This document shows, piece after piece, positions 11,795 to 23,341 of a DNA stretch of 64,000 nucleotides. Origin of the DNA: Xiphophorus maculatus (Eukaryota > Chordata > Actinopteri > Cyprinodontiformes > Poeciliidae). The position numbers and the translations under genes were made by a program. The DNA is taken from the NCBI RefSeq assembly GCF_002775205.1, contig NC_036450.1, positions 24,764,288-24,828,287 of the forward strand, read 5' to 3'. A model generated the notes under the pieces. It made no database searches, was not told the DNA's origin, and saw only the letters and a list, made by a program, of their open reading frames with translations. Numbering within the stretch: the first letter of the stretch is position 1; each line of letters starts with the position of its first letter.

Positions 11795-13093
11795 TCAGGT
11801 CCTGCGGTCATAATCACTGACCATCTTCTTGATGTGGTTCAGTTTGTGCTTCAGATATTTACACCTGCGCTTCTTCACCTGGTAATCTGCAGACTGAAGA
11901 GACAAAATAAAGTTTAGATGAGCAAGAAGGTAAGAAAGGAGGAGTACACTAAAAAAACAGAGTCTCACCAAGTAGTTTTGGTCCAGTTTCCAGTAAAAAA
12001 TAATATCTCCGTACACTTGAATCAAGACAAAACTAACTTTATATAGGTGCTTGTTTTAAGTCAATCATTCCTTAATATTGATGGTAGAGTACCTAGTTCC
12101 ACTGGTGAATTATTTCACTAGTAGGAAAAAAATGTCTTGTTATAAGAAAAATTATTACTGCTAATAGAAAAATTATTTACTTCATTATTTCTCCTCAGAA
12201 TTTTGACTTTGATCTGAGATCAAAAAGTCAAAATTCTGAGAAAAAATTATAAATTGAGAAAAAAAAAATTTATTGACAAAAATGATTAATTTTGAGTGAA
12301 AAAAAGTCACAATTCTGATTTTCTTTTTTGAAAAGTACTGAATGCTACAGTCATCATGTTTTTATTACAAAACACAGCCTGCAGTTTTCAGACTCCATCC
12401 ATGTGTTCGGAAAGAAAAGCTCTCAAAGCTCACTTGTAATTATCTGAACACAACTAAACCTTTTTAAAAGCAATTTCCTCTAGGATGTTAGTCTGTACGC
12501 ATGAGCCTCCTGACTGAGCTGGTGGCAATTTGTGAATGGAAACCAGGGAGCAGAAGCTGAAACAACAAGACAATGTCCTGCAGAGGGACAGTCTCGTCTC
12601 AAAGCTCTCCTGAAGATAAACTTTACTAATCCTTAACTTACCTTCTTGATTCTCTTCAGCTTGTTGTACTCATCCAGAGTGTCCTGTTAACAAGCAAACA
12701 CATTTCAACATGCAGCTTTGTCTAACATGTAGCTTTTCTGCTTGTTGTTGCCTTTAAAATGAGGCTAAAAACCTTTTTATTTGCTTTTGCCTACTCTGCA
12801 TGACGTTTTTAACTTCTGACTAGAAACACTTTGAGTTGCCTTTGGCTGGAAGATAAATACAAGTTGCCTGTCTCAAGAAAGGCCAGCAGGTGAAACACTG
12901 CTGTGTTTTGGGAATTCTCACCAGGAACTGTGGGCTTCCCTCCTCCAGCTCGTCCAGCTCTTTGTCCAGATTGGACAGGTCCTTGTTGAGGACGTCCAGC
13001 TCCGCCTGCAGGTCTTTGTACTCCAGGTGGTCGCGGTCAAACTCCTGCTTGTAGCGGTTGCGCTCCTGCTCGTTTGCTATGGGCGGGAACTCG
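11795..13093 (-). CDS. ocln: ocln exons 6-8, occludin/ELL domain
   Basis: Exons 13093-12922 (172 nt), 12683-12642 (42 nt) and 11893-11795 (99 nt) encode the C-terminal coiled coil shared with tricellulin and RNA polymerase II ELL factors. Recognisable blocks are [32 protein letters not shown] and [16 protein letters not shown]. In occludin family members this region binds ZO-1. The stop TGA overlaps an AATAAA hexamer (TGAATAAAG). Confidence 0.95.
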
Positions 13094-16000
13094 CTGCGGG
13101 AGGGGAGGACGATTTGATCAACTTTAATCTTTCACAGAATTTATACACAAGGGTCTCAGCTTTGCTTGGCGCGTCCCGGTTGCCTGGCTACCTGTCGAAG
13201 TCGTTGTCGTCCAGCTCGTCCCCAGACGAGTTATAGTCCGTGTCGTAGTCCTGCCCGTCGACGCGGCGCGGCCGTCCTGCGCGCCTCTTCTTGGGCCGCC
13301 CCGTTGAGCTCGCGACCTCCGAGCTGCTGCTGCTGTAAGGGGCCCCGTTCTGCAAGGGCCTGTCAACCACAGGTCTGTGAAGCAAAGAATTTAAAACCAT
13401 TAGTATATTAATATTAGATGCAGGGTCCAGTTTTACTAAAAGCAAACTTCCTGTGACAAGAGGAAGCAAAACTTCCTAAACAAAAGCAGAATTACTGATG
13501 GAGGCAGGGCCGGTCCAAGCCTTTTTGGGGCCCTAAGCAGATTTTGATTTGGGGGACTCCTATATTGACATGTCAACACTTAATATGTTGACTGTTTATC
13601 ATGGCTTTTAATTTTAATCTTACAAAAGTAGCAAACAAATAGAAAATTTTTTTGAATTTTGAGATGCAGAATGGCATTTGAGTGTAAGCCTGTCGCAACA
13701 AGCAATTAAAATGAGCTTAATCATTTCCATTCTTATGACTTCTTGAATGGCAATTTTGTTCACAGAGACGTCACAATCCATTTTAGTTGTGGTTCCGGTT
13801 GTGTGTGGTTTTTGTTTATTGTTATTGGTTGTTGTGATTTATTTTCGAATATTTAAAATACCTTCCAGCTCCAGTGTGAAGAGTTCTTCACAGAAATAAA
13901 CTTTATTGGGAAACTTGCATTATTGGGCCGTTATCAACATACCACTAGAAAAACGGTCGCAAAATATTATCGCAATAATTTTTGGGACAATTCATCATCC
14001 TGACCTGACAGACCTATTTAAGTGTGGCGTTTTATTGTAATTATTTAAAAGGAACATCAGCTGATAAACTCTACATTTACAGTAAGCAAATTTGATATCT
14101 TGTTTCCCCAACAGCGGAAGAGACTCCCTGTAATTTGTATACAAACTATAAAACAATATAGAAATTGTTTTGGTTTTTTTTATGTGTAAAAGGATTTACT
14201 TTGTATTATTCAATGTTATTTACTTCATAAATATGTATATGTAAATATATATAATTCTAGCTTGGTGCTCTTGCCGGCCCCCTGGTGGTGTGGGGGCCCT
14301 AAATAGTTGCATAACTCAACTCTCACTAGACACCATCATCTTCCCTCATCAGCACAGAAATACTTCACATAGTTTCACAGTGAAAGTAAAACAGGACTCG
14401 TGTCTCAGTTGGTTTTGGTCTCGTCAACTTCACGTCTTTTGTTGCGGCGTCACTTCCACAAACGCTTGCGTTGATTTTCCACTAGCTAGCAAGAATCCTT
14501 TCAAACACAATGTTTAAGCAGCACAAAGTGTGACTCCTCACTGCGGGGTGTAGCTGATGGGGGGTTTGTCGTAGTTGCTCTCATCATCATCCAGGTGACT
14601 CCTGGAGCCTCTCCGCTTCTCGGAGTAGTCGGAGTACTCTGGGTAGTCTGCAGCTGGGACGTCTTCAGGAGCAGCAGACACGTTGTTCACCTTCAAGAGA
14701 GATTCAAACAAATTATTATTTTTTTAAGCTTCATTTTGCTTTTGTAAAGGGGACCATGGATACCAATCAACAGGAAGCTAATTTTTTATCTGTAGTCTCC
14801 CAGCAGGTTGATAGAAGGGATTCAAAAATAAATTACTATTAAAATGCATTACAACATACATGACCTATGATTTATGACAGAAATCAATATGAAGCCAGAA
14901 ATTGTGTAATTTACAGTAAATATTGATGATTTTTTTTTTAAGTTACACATGTAAGAAAAAAAAACCCTGTTGATTTAAAAATTATTCAAAACATGAGTCC
15001 AAGTGTGAATTTGGACGTTTATATCCCAGGTTGCATCTTTTTCTTACCCAAATAAGTGCCATTCTTTTAGATAAGACAAAACTATCTACAAATATCTATT
15101 GTAAAAGTTTCTGTGATTATCTACATGTATATTTCATAAGTGAATAATAGTTTGGAGGAAGGTCTTGGTTTTGACATTTTTAGTGACTGGTATCGAGTTC
15201 CCTGACAAAGCGAAACCTCAGGTCTATTGTCTAGAGTTTCTGCAAGTCATGTTGCCAACAATCAGATCCTGTTTTGTGCACAGCTGAAAACTATTTTAGC
15301 CTGTGATCTAACAATCAGAGATCTACTCTAGACCCCTTTTTTAATTCTAGTTTTTTTTTTTTTCCAAACTTCACAACGATGCTCACAGTAACTGAGTCTA
15401 TTGGTCGTTTTACTTCCCCGTCTGTCTGTGTCGCAGAGAGCAAAGCACAGATGTCTACAGATGTCTACAGATGTCTACAGATGTCTACAGATGTCTACAG
15501 ATGTCTACAGATGTCTACAGATGTCTCCTACGAAGTGTTCAGAAAGCAGCTGAAACACTTTTATGATGTTAAAAGCAAAGTTTGGAAAGCAAGAAAACAT
15601 TTTCTGTAAGCTTTGTCCACACGTCATGTCTTCCTGCATCAATCACATTTGATTTGCAATTTTCATTTTGATCATTTTTAGGTTCATTTTAACTGTAATA
15701 GAAATTAGCTTGTTTTAGCTAGCTTGAACATATTTACATTATGTGATGTGGATTAATGTGTACCGTTCCTTGACAAATGAGTAAATAAATAAAAATAAGC
15801 TGTAACAGTAATTACATTTTTCACAAAGTGAAACAAGTCACATCAAAACTGACATGTTATTTTTAGCCTAGCACTTCAGCAAGCTGCTTTGTAAATAAAA
15901 TTAAATAAAATAAACATTATCCAAATCAAGACTGATGTTTATTGAAGACGATGCTCTTATGAGTCAAGGCAAATACATATTTAGAAGAATATAAATTAAA

Positions 16001-19000
16001 CCTGTTCTAGGAGATCCGTGTTTCAAATACCACGGTATATTTCTTAAATCTCTTGTGGACAAAATATCTGTGCAGTCAAAATATATATATATATATATAT
16101 ATCAATGCCATTGTGTATGCTGCAGTTAGGGAAATGTACTGCACTTTTTAAGGATTTACATGGCATAAATTTGACGTTAGTATCAGGACTCCGCCTGTGC
16201 TAGTGCATTATCTTGATTGACTCAATAAAAGGAGATAGAAAGTTTGTGATCTGGACTTCCCCAGTATCCGTTCCTAACAAAACTGCTTTGTAACAAATCT
16301 CTAATTGATTATATAAAATTGGATACATTTTAATAGATTGAATGAACTGCCTAAATAACTAATTTTGAAAACCTATGAAGCATTCCAAATATGACGTTGT
16401 CTAAGTTGTCTTACAAAACTTAAAGTGAAACTTTTAAACGCTTCAATGCTCAATAAATTCTATTCTGTATATACAGATGCTTTGGATCCGACTTTTCCCC
16501 TTATTCCACTTCAGCTACATTACTTTGCTTTGTTCCCCTCACAGCATCAAAGCCCTGATTGAATAAGAAAACTGACCATTTAAAGCTGGTGTTGTATCTT
16601 AATATTAGCTTCTGGAATGGCCACTTTGACAGACACTTGCTTGAGTAAATCCACTGAATTCCTGACATTTCTGGTATGGTACACCTGTATGAACTTGCCC
16701 TCTGTTTCATGACAAGGCTACACCCAGACAAACAGGAAGCTCTCTCTGCAGTCGCACTTTCAAACAGGTTCTCACAAACACCAGTAGGGAAAATGTCTCT
16801 GGTTCTTAGTATCCTGCTGCTGCTGCTGTTGTTGTGCTATTGGTCCGACCGCTGAGCGGTGTACACTAGAGCAGCAGTCTGACCCGTTTTTCCTGTTTGC
16901 TGCTCTGAAGTGAGCTGGAATACTCGGGACTTGGCAGGACTGAATGTCATCACGACTCCCATCAAAAATGACTCACACACTCATGGTTGCTTGTTCCATA
17001 ATGTTACGAAACACATTTCAAAAGTACCATCGAAAAGCATGACTCATTGCTAAATGTAAACACTGATAATTCAAACGGCGGAAACGTTCGCGGTCGTACG
17101 TTCAGACTGTCGATTCCACTGACTGAAACTGTTATCAGTCTGCATGCCACGCCTTGAAACTGCAGATGGAAGGACTTTAAACTCCACCTTCTTCGCTGTT
17201 CATAAAAACAACGCCATAACCGAACCGGTTTTTCCACCTCCTCACCTTCACTTCCTTCACTGCTGAACACCTGAGAGCACATGAGCAAGTTAGAAAGAGA
17301 TTCTTTCTAGAAAGAAAGAATCCAAGAATCTAAGCTAACACTTTGTTTTTTAAAGGGTTAGCTTAGAGGTTCTGCTAAGGCTTAGGCGTGTAAAAGTCCA
17401 AAGTTTTTAGTTGAATGGACATCTTCCAGCCAACTAAATGAGCCGATCAACGTGCCCAAGTTAAATCAAGCCAATTGAACCTGGAGATGTATCAGACTAT
17501 AACGTTTACCTAACCATCAAACTCCTGTAGCCGTCGGTCAAAGAATACCTCAAATTTAGATCGGCTGCAGCTAAAACCATTTATGTTTCTGCCTGTTTGG
17601 TTACTTAAAATACAAAAATATAACATTTTACCAAGTACTTTTGATCTATATTTAATATGTTTAAATATTTAAGTACACTCTAAATAAGACGTAACTAACT
17701 ATCAAGTAACTTTTCAGCAAGATGTATGAGCTTGTTTAAAGTCAGTAATTCCTGAGTATTGATTTAAAAAGTACTGGCAGATTATTTCACTTGTAACATT
17801 TTCATCATAATCTGAGTTAAATAATCTGTCAATGAAACTAGTATTTAAAAAAAAAAATCTATATCAAGGAATTATTGACTTTAAACAAGGTTTAAACAAT
17901 TTATTTATTTATTTTATATTTAACATGTCGTCCAGTTCCAGTGCTAAATGTTCATCAGAATTTAAAGTTTATAAATCTCTGAGAATGTGTTCTTGCATTA
18001 TTTTGCCATTACCATTATATTAATTGGAAAACGGTCTCAAAAAAAAAAAAAAAACACAATAAGAATATTATCATTTATAGCAATAAAATCTGGGGCAATT
18101 TATCGTCCAGCAAAATTAGTTACCGTGACAGATGGTCTTACAAGTTAGTTTTGCCTTCAAATGAACTAAGATATTTGCATTAGAAACTAGACCAAAACTC
18201 CTTGTTATGATTTTGTGTTTTTGCAGTGTTAGTGAAATGGTTTGTGCCTGGTAAGCAGAAAAAAACACACTGTTTGCACCCGCATCAACCGTCCATCACC
18301 ACAACTCCATGATGACTCAGCACAAGAAACAAACTGAGAGGATCTTAGTTTTGTGCCATTGCAGGGGGGCGCAGGAAACGGTATGGATGAAAAAAAAAAA
18401 AGTTACACAACAGTGTTTCACTGGAAAGATGGTTTGCAGTTTGTTTTGTTGCAACACAAAGTGTGAAATTAAACATCAGTGGAGTTTGAAAACAAAATAT
18501 GTGTATAGGTTTATGTCTGGTTGAATGATGTGTGTGCCCAGTTGATTTTTTTTTTCTTTTTTGGGGGGATTTTATTGTAATCGATAGGGGGGCCCAGAAA
18601 GTCTTTGGGAACCACTGAGATAGGCTAAAGGATATAAACACATCTTACCCTCATCTAAAGAAATTCAAGAAGAAACAAAGTCATTGACAGTCAAAATCTC
18701 AAAAGTGTTTTAAAGCAAATTCCAAGGCTTTCAATTCTCAGTCAATCACAGTGTGAGCCAGTCTCCATGGCGATGAATCTGATCACCAAACCACTCCAAG
18801 AGTACATGGACATCTCATCAGGCAAGTCACAAAACAACCAAGAACAATGTCTCAAGCTCCCCATAGGTCATTGTTATGGTGTTAGTTTCAAAGCCCTAGA
18901 AAAAAAGCCCAAAGGTCCAGCTGACATTTAGCTAAAACATATTGTCAATCCAAGATTTTTGGAAAAAATGTTCTGTGGACTAACAAGACTAAAGTCTTGT

Positions 19001-21599
19001 GATTGTCTGGGTTTGGAGGACTTCCTATAATTGATGGAACCAGGGACCCATGAACCATAATATCACTGTCTCACAAAACAACAACACTCATTGTCTAATG
19101 GAAGTTCTAGTGGGTGGCATAAGCAGCTTTTAGGTTGAAGGGATAAATACTTTTTCCACATTGGGCACAGTTGGTTGGGTCAGCTTTTTCCACCTAATCA
19201 ATGAGATAATAATTTAAAAAGTAAAAGAAAAAAACAAGCTGTGCTTTATTTGTACTAACTTTGACTCCAATTTAAAACAATGGGTTTTATTACCCGAAGC
19301 ATGAAATGGAACAGGAAGAGCACTGATTCTTACAATCACATGCCAACAGAATCTATGTCTCCATGTATGTCTTGTTGTGAGTCATAATGGAGCTGATGTG
19401 ATGGAAGCTAAACCAAATGTTTTCTGCATTCCAAGCAAAAACTAAATACACTTCCCCTTTTCCGAAATTAGCAGAAGTTGATTGGACAGAGAAATGGCAA
19501 AGGTGTTTTCACAACCTTGTAGGCCGATCTGCTCTCAACTCGCCCATACGGAAGATTTCAAAAAGTAAAATATGAAGGCTACACTCCATCACTCACCCAC
19601 GCCTCGACGTCCTCAGGAGGTGCAAGATCATCCACAACTTTGACTTTCTTCCACAAGATGTTCTGCTTTCCATAGTTGTTGATCTTCTGCCGCGTCTTGA
19701 GGGCGAAGACGAGCATGATGATCAAAGCTGCGGTCACCATGAAGCCGAACACAACAGCGATGGCCTGAAGTGGAACATAAACCACAGAGTGTGAGTTTAT
19801 TGGACGCGTGTTACAGGATGGCACCAATGTCGCGAGGGTTTACCTCTTGTGGTTCCACCACGCAGTAGTGGTAAAGGTACTGGTTCTGAAGCACTCCTGA
19901 CATCTGTTGCTGTTGATATGGAGCACACAGAGCCGCAATCTGGCTGCCGTAAGCTGTCGAGGCCTGGGATGAGGGGTTTACTGCCACCAAGTACACTACA
20001 GTGGCAATGAGCATCAACAGTGCCAGGATGGCGCTGACGATCAACACGGCCAGGTAGAACTTCCTGCTCTGACACAGGCTCTGATGAGACACGATGACGA
20101 TAAAGACAACCAGGGAGAAGATGAAGGCAAAGGCGGCCATTACGATCATAAACCCTTTCCCGGACCGCGGGTCATTGTAGTTTCCCGCAATTGAACCGTA
20201 GCCATAACCGTTCCCAGCTCCATAGTAGCTCGATCCTCCGTAACCTCCTCCATAAGTTCCTCCATAACCTCCTCCATAAGTTCCTCCATAACCTCCTCCG
20301 TACATTCCCCCAAAGCCGGACATGGCTCCCTGACTGTCATACGCCAGCGTTGAGGCAACGCAGGCAAAGATGGCCACACACAGCACAAGGACAATGATGG
20401 CCATGATTTTGAGGATTCCTGGAGGCGAAGACCAGCGGTAGAAGTGCTGGAACTCATCGTCAGGGAAGTAAGAGTAGGCTGGCTGAGCAGGTCCATTACT
20501 GGAAGAGGAATAAACAAACCGCTTTTACAACCCAAACTACAATATTTAGATTTTATTGATAAATGGACAGTGCAGAAAACAAATCTTAGAGATTTTGGAC
20601 CAGATTTCTTATTTGTTTTGTTGTTGTTGTTGCAAGGTTCTGGTTCTGATCTCGGTCTTGTAAATAAGTTAATACAGTCATAACCATGAGATGAATTTAA
20701 AAAGAAGGAGAAGAATTACTTTATTCATCCCAGCAGGGAAATTATTTCGCAGTTACAGCAAGAATTTTTTATACACAGATTAACACACACACACGACAGG
20801 AGCTGCATCTGCAGGCAGCCAGCTGAGCCGGCGCCATTTTTGAAGGAGGACATGCAGCAAAGGTCGTCGGGACCGGGAGTTGAACCCGCGACGTCCGCGG
20901 GTCTAAGGCCTCCAAATGTGGGGGGTGCTAACCCCCTGCGCCACCACAGCAGAGATACTTCTTCCTGTTCTTTCTGTTTCTACCCGTTACAGTTCAAACA
21001 ACAACAACAAAAAAAATGCTTATGGAGTAATGGTGAGCAAAGAAACAAAAAATGCATTTGATCCAATATATTGAAAGAAGACACATTTATACACATATGG
21101 AAGAGGATTATGACCACTGGGGGAAAATATTTCTATAATCTCTCATTTTGACTTTTTTTCTCAGAGTTCTGACCTGCGGAAGCAAAAATCTTCAATGACA
21201 GAGATGGGAGTTGTGCTGGAGGAGAACTACAACTTTCTGGAGACAAATGTCAGGCTTATATGAATTGTTTTATAATTATTTGCGATAGTTTAGAGTAGAA
21301 ACAGCCTTTACAGCAGCAGCAGGTATAAAGATTCACACAAAAAGTTCTTAAAAAGTGTTAAAAGCAATAAAAGATTAGCAATAATAACAATAACAGTAAA
21401 AATGAAAACTGACAGTTAAATTGTGCTTCTTTTACTGCTATGACGTCAACAGCTTCATAAGGGTTTGATGAACATCGACAGAAAAAAACAAAATAAACAA
21501 CAACAACAAAAACAAACAAAGAAATATACAAAAAACAACAACTTACTATCTATCATCCTCTTCATAGGGAGGGGGACTCCCATTGGGTTTGGAGGACAT
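11795..21599 (-). CDS. ocln: Occludin, complete, 8 coding exons
   Basis: Exons in coding order: 21599-21547, 20498-19844, 19764-19597, 14690-14542, 13374-13192, 13093-12922, 12683-12642, 11893-11795. They join in frame to 506 residues (human occludin has 522). Occludin is a four-pass tight-junction membrane protein that binds ZO proteins and tunes paracellular flow and barrier maturation. Membrane spans are near residues 49-70, 133-155, 166-189 and 237-258. Extracellular loop 1 (71-131) is Gly/Tyr-rich, and loop 2 (190-236) holds Cys209 and Cys230. The cytosolic tail has a [10 protein letters not shown] basic block and an acidic [14 protein letters not shown] stretch. The ELL coiled coil (403-506) ends [14 protein letters not shown]. 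The start follows human MSS..SPPPY. All introns are GT..AG. The large introns 19596-14691 and 21546-20499 hold transposons and a SINE. Confidence 0.96.
11947..12165. mobile_element. Foldback MITE, copy 2 (half element)
   Basis: Related to 4108-4472. It starts CACTAAAAAAACAGAGTCTC, then CAAGTAGTTTTGGTCCAG and AAGACAAAACTAACTTTA. The second arm is largely lost. It lies in the last ocln intron. Confidence 0.65.
12194..12240. repeat. Perfect 17-bp inverted repeat (hairpin)
   Basis: The arms CTCAGAATTTTGACTTT (12194-12210) and AAAGTCAAAATTCTGAG (12224-12240) flank a 13-base loop in the last ocln intron. Surrounding sequence repeats the same motif imperfectly, so it probably belongs to a repeat family. 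Confidence 0.85.
13505..14310. mobile_element. Composite repeat with a nested insertion
   Basis: The left edge GCAGGGCCGGTCCAAGCC..GGGGCCCTAAG and the right edge GCCGGCCCCCTGGTGGTG..GGGGGCCCTAA look like ends of one element. A related fragment lies at 22430-22505. A separate hAT-like element (13685-14016) has inserted inside it. The whole lies in the ocln intron between exons 4 and 5. Confidence 0.5.
13685..14016. mobile_element. Non-autonomous hAT-like element with 8-bp duplication
   Basis: The termini TAAGCCTGTCGC and GACAGACCTA are roughly inverted. They are flanked by TTTGAGTG (13677-13684) and TTTAAGTG (14017-14024), an 8-bp target-site duplication with one mismatch, as hAT elements make. 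Relatives are at 39217-39609 and 58125-59400. Confidence 0.65.
15448..15526. repeat. 10-bp tandem repeat, about 7.6 copies
   Basis: The unit ATGTCTACAG is repeated seven times perfectly from 15451, then a partial ATGTCT. It lies inside the large ocln intron. There are no spacers, so it is a minisatellite. Confidence 0.95.
17620..18228. mobile_element. Foldback MITE, copy 3, interrupted
   Basis: The outer arms match the 4108-4472 family (TTACCAAGTACTTTTGATCT at left; AGAAACTAGACCAAAACT..TTTTTGCAGTG at right). The middle, about 17890-18125, holds a second AT-rich repeat (CAGTTCCAGTGCTAAATG, TTTATCGTCCAGCAAAAT) that also appears in the hAT-like copies, suggesting insertion. Confidence 0.6.
18649..19175 (+). 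mobile_element. Decayed Tc1-like transposon
   Basis: The text AAAGAAATTCAAGAAGAAAC, TTCTGTGGACTAACAAGACT and GGATAAATACTTTTTCCACA follows the order of a fish Tc1-like transposase gene and its end, with large deletions and frame breaks. It is not coding. Confidence 0.55.
19844..20498 (-). CDS. ocln: ocln exon 2, MARVEL core
   Basis: This 655-nt exon encodes the end of the N-terminal tail ([18 protein letters not shown]), spans 1-3 and both extracellular loops. Loop 1 carries three 8-residue units of YGGGYGGT/S (residues 84-107, DNA 20231-20302), which are near-perfect 24-bp tandem repeats. The acceptor is CTCTTCCAG|TAATGG and the donor GAG|GTAAAC. It starts in phase 2 and ends in phase 0. Confidence 0.95.
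20699..20951 (-). mobile_element. tRNA-derived SINE in ocln intron 1
   Basis: Read on the minus strand it starts with a tRNA-like head (GGTGGCGCAGGGGGTTAGCA), has a box B (GGTTCAACTCCCGG, 20873-20886) and ends in a tail CTGGGATGAATAAAGTAATT resembling fish LINE-derived SINE tails. This is a retroposon, not a functional tRNA. Confidence 0.7.
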
Positions 21600-21637
21600 C
21601 GCTGTTTGATCCACTCAACAGTGGCAATCAAAACAAC
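21600..21637 (-). promoter_or_regulatory. ocln 5' UTR segment of the first coding exon
   Basis: Upstream of the ATG at 21599 the minus strand reads TTCTTGCAG|GTTGTTTTG. The exon therefore begins at 21637 with 38 untranslated bases and at least one non-coding exon lies further upstream. Confidence 0.6.
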
Positions 21638-22141
21638 CTGCAAGAAGGCTTCCTGTTAGACTGGACATGCCAAACCCATGTTATCAAACTCTATTAAAGG
21701 TTAAAAAAATTATGCTAATATGTAAAAAACATGTCACTTTTAATACTCGTTTTAAAGTGAATCTGCGCCCGTTCACGCAACAGACAAATTGCGTGCAGCG
21801 CTTGTTTCTTGACATGTAGCGCTCTCTTTTAAAGATTGGCTTTGCGCCTACATGGCGCATTACGGTAACAGAACAGGGGCGCAAAGAAAATGAAATAAAG
21901 AGCAAATGAGACGCATGACCATCAAAAGCTCATATTTATGACAAATCAATTACTTTTACGTACATGTACTAAAGCCAGACTAAATATTTCATGTCTAAAC
22001 ATTTATTACATTTATTGAGCAAAACTGTTTTTGTCTCCCATTAAAGGTTGTTTACAGTACCTTAATTTAATTGAAGCTGAATCGACCAATGCGCCGCTGG
22101 GCTCCACTTGGCTTTTTTCTTTTTCTATTTTTTTTTTTTAC

Positions 22142-22340
22142 CACTAAATCCAAAGAGGTTTGAAGAACTGAGGTCTTCTCTTCCACGGTTGCTGTCAGGA
22201 TCCTCTCCTCTGAAATGTCTCAAGTGAAACTGCAGCTGCTGCTGTAAACAGCCTGGACCACACCTAGAGAGCTCCGCTCTCGGTTAGCTTAGCTCCGCCC
22301 CTCACGACAGGTGTCACTGCGCTGAACCAGACCGGATGTT
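22142..22340 (-). promoter_or_regulatory. Candidate ocln promoter and first exon
   Basis: A locally GC-rich patch with a GC box (GCTCCGCCCC on the plus strand near 22289). On the minus strand a possible donor, TTAGTG|GTAAAA, ends an exon at 22142. The distance and strand fit ocln. There is no TATA box, and the transcription start is unknown. Confidence 0.4.
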
Positions 22341-22429
22341 CATATTTGGAAATGCAAGGTGAGCGTAGTAACATAGACAGAACGGAATGTTTACCTGGTG
22401 TAGAGGCACCAGAACCTAGTTCGGCAGAC

Positions 22430-22505
22430 AGGGCCGGCCCAAGCCTCCATGGGGCCCTAAGCGAAATGTGGTTTTGGGGCCCCATAGTTCTGCTAACAAT
22501 GTAGA
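22430..22505. repeat. Fragment of the GGCCGGCCCAAGCC repeat
   Basis: It matches the left edge of the composite element at 13505 (AGGGCCGGCCCAAGCC.., GGGGCCCTAAGC). It is a truncated copy. Confidence 0.5.
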
Positions 22506-23341
22506 CTGGCTGCAATCAGCAACCAGATCATTAGCTCATTCACACACCTGATATAAACTTATTGCATCTCTGGCAGTGCTGTTTACATTATATACATGTA
22601 TATTAATATACATTTATTGGCCAACTGATTTATCGACCAGTTAATTTCTGGGCACAGATTTCCTTCATTTTGGGGGATCGGTAATCAGCTCATACTTACA
22701 TATGAAGTCCATCTTATCTTCTAATCTTATTTTTGTCAGCAAAGGTTTATAAATCATCCTCTGTCCTCTTCTGCTCTGCAGTGAGAGGTTTGACTGACAG
22801 ACTGACCCACCAGGTCAAGTCTGAACGTTTACAGTTAACAATATTCACCTCACTGTTGCCAACTCAGCGACTTTCTTCTATATTCAGCAACATTTCAGAC
22901 AAAAAAATAATAATTCATATCAACCAAAATCAAAATCGGCAGGTCAGGCGTTTTAAAGGGATCGGCCAGAAAACTGCAATTGGTGCAGCCCAACTTAAGA
23001 TGGAATACATACACACATATTCATGACATTCTATGATTAAATTAATTTCTCTTAACTCCAATAGCTAAAAATGTAATTTTTACCAGGTGAGTCTTTCTCC
23101 CCTGGAATGTGGACCGGTACCGGTACTGGACTGATTCTGAGCTTTCAAATGATTTTCACAGAAGTTTCACATAACTTAGAAGTTGATATAAAAATAATGT
23201 TTGTTTTAGCCACAAAAATAATTATAATCAGCAGCAAACAGCATATCACCAACTAAAGCATAGAGCAGCTCGGTAAAGCTTACCCGAAGTAAGTGAACGT
23301 AAAACGACCATAGTGAACTATTTTCACTTAGTAACCAGAAG
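22506..23341. other. Intergenic AT-rich DNA
   Basis: No gene seen. Near 22960 the phrase GGCCAGAAAACTGCAATTGG recurs with changes near 36565, so it is a dispersed repeat. The open frame at 22733-23026 has no recognised product. Confidence 0.5.

Larger units (their letters stand above)
14691..19596 (-). other. Large ocln intron 3
   Basis: This 4.9-kb intron separates the fourth-membrane-span exon from the tail exons. It contains a 10-bp tandem array (15448-15526), (AT)11 at 16081-16102, a foldback MITE (17620-18228) and a Tc1-like remnant (18649-19175). No additional conserved exon was seen. Confidence 0.8.

Noticed and set aside
15448-15526. A CRISPR-like array
   Set aside because: Units are contiguous 10-mers without spacers, in a vertebrate intron.
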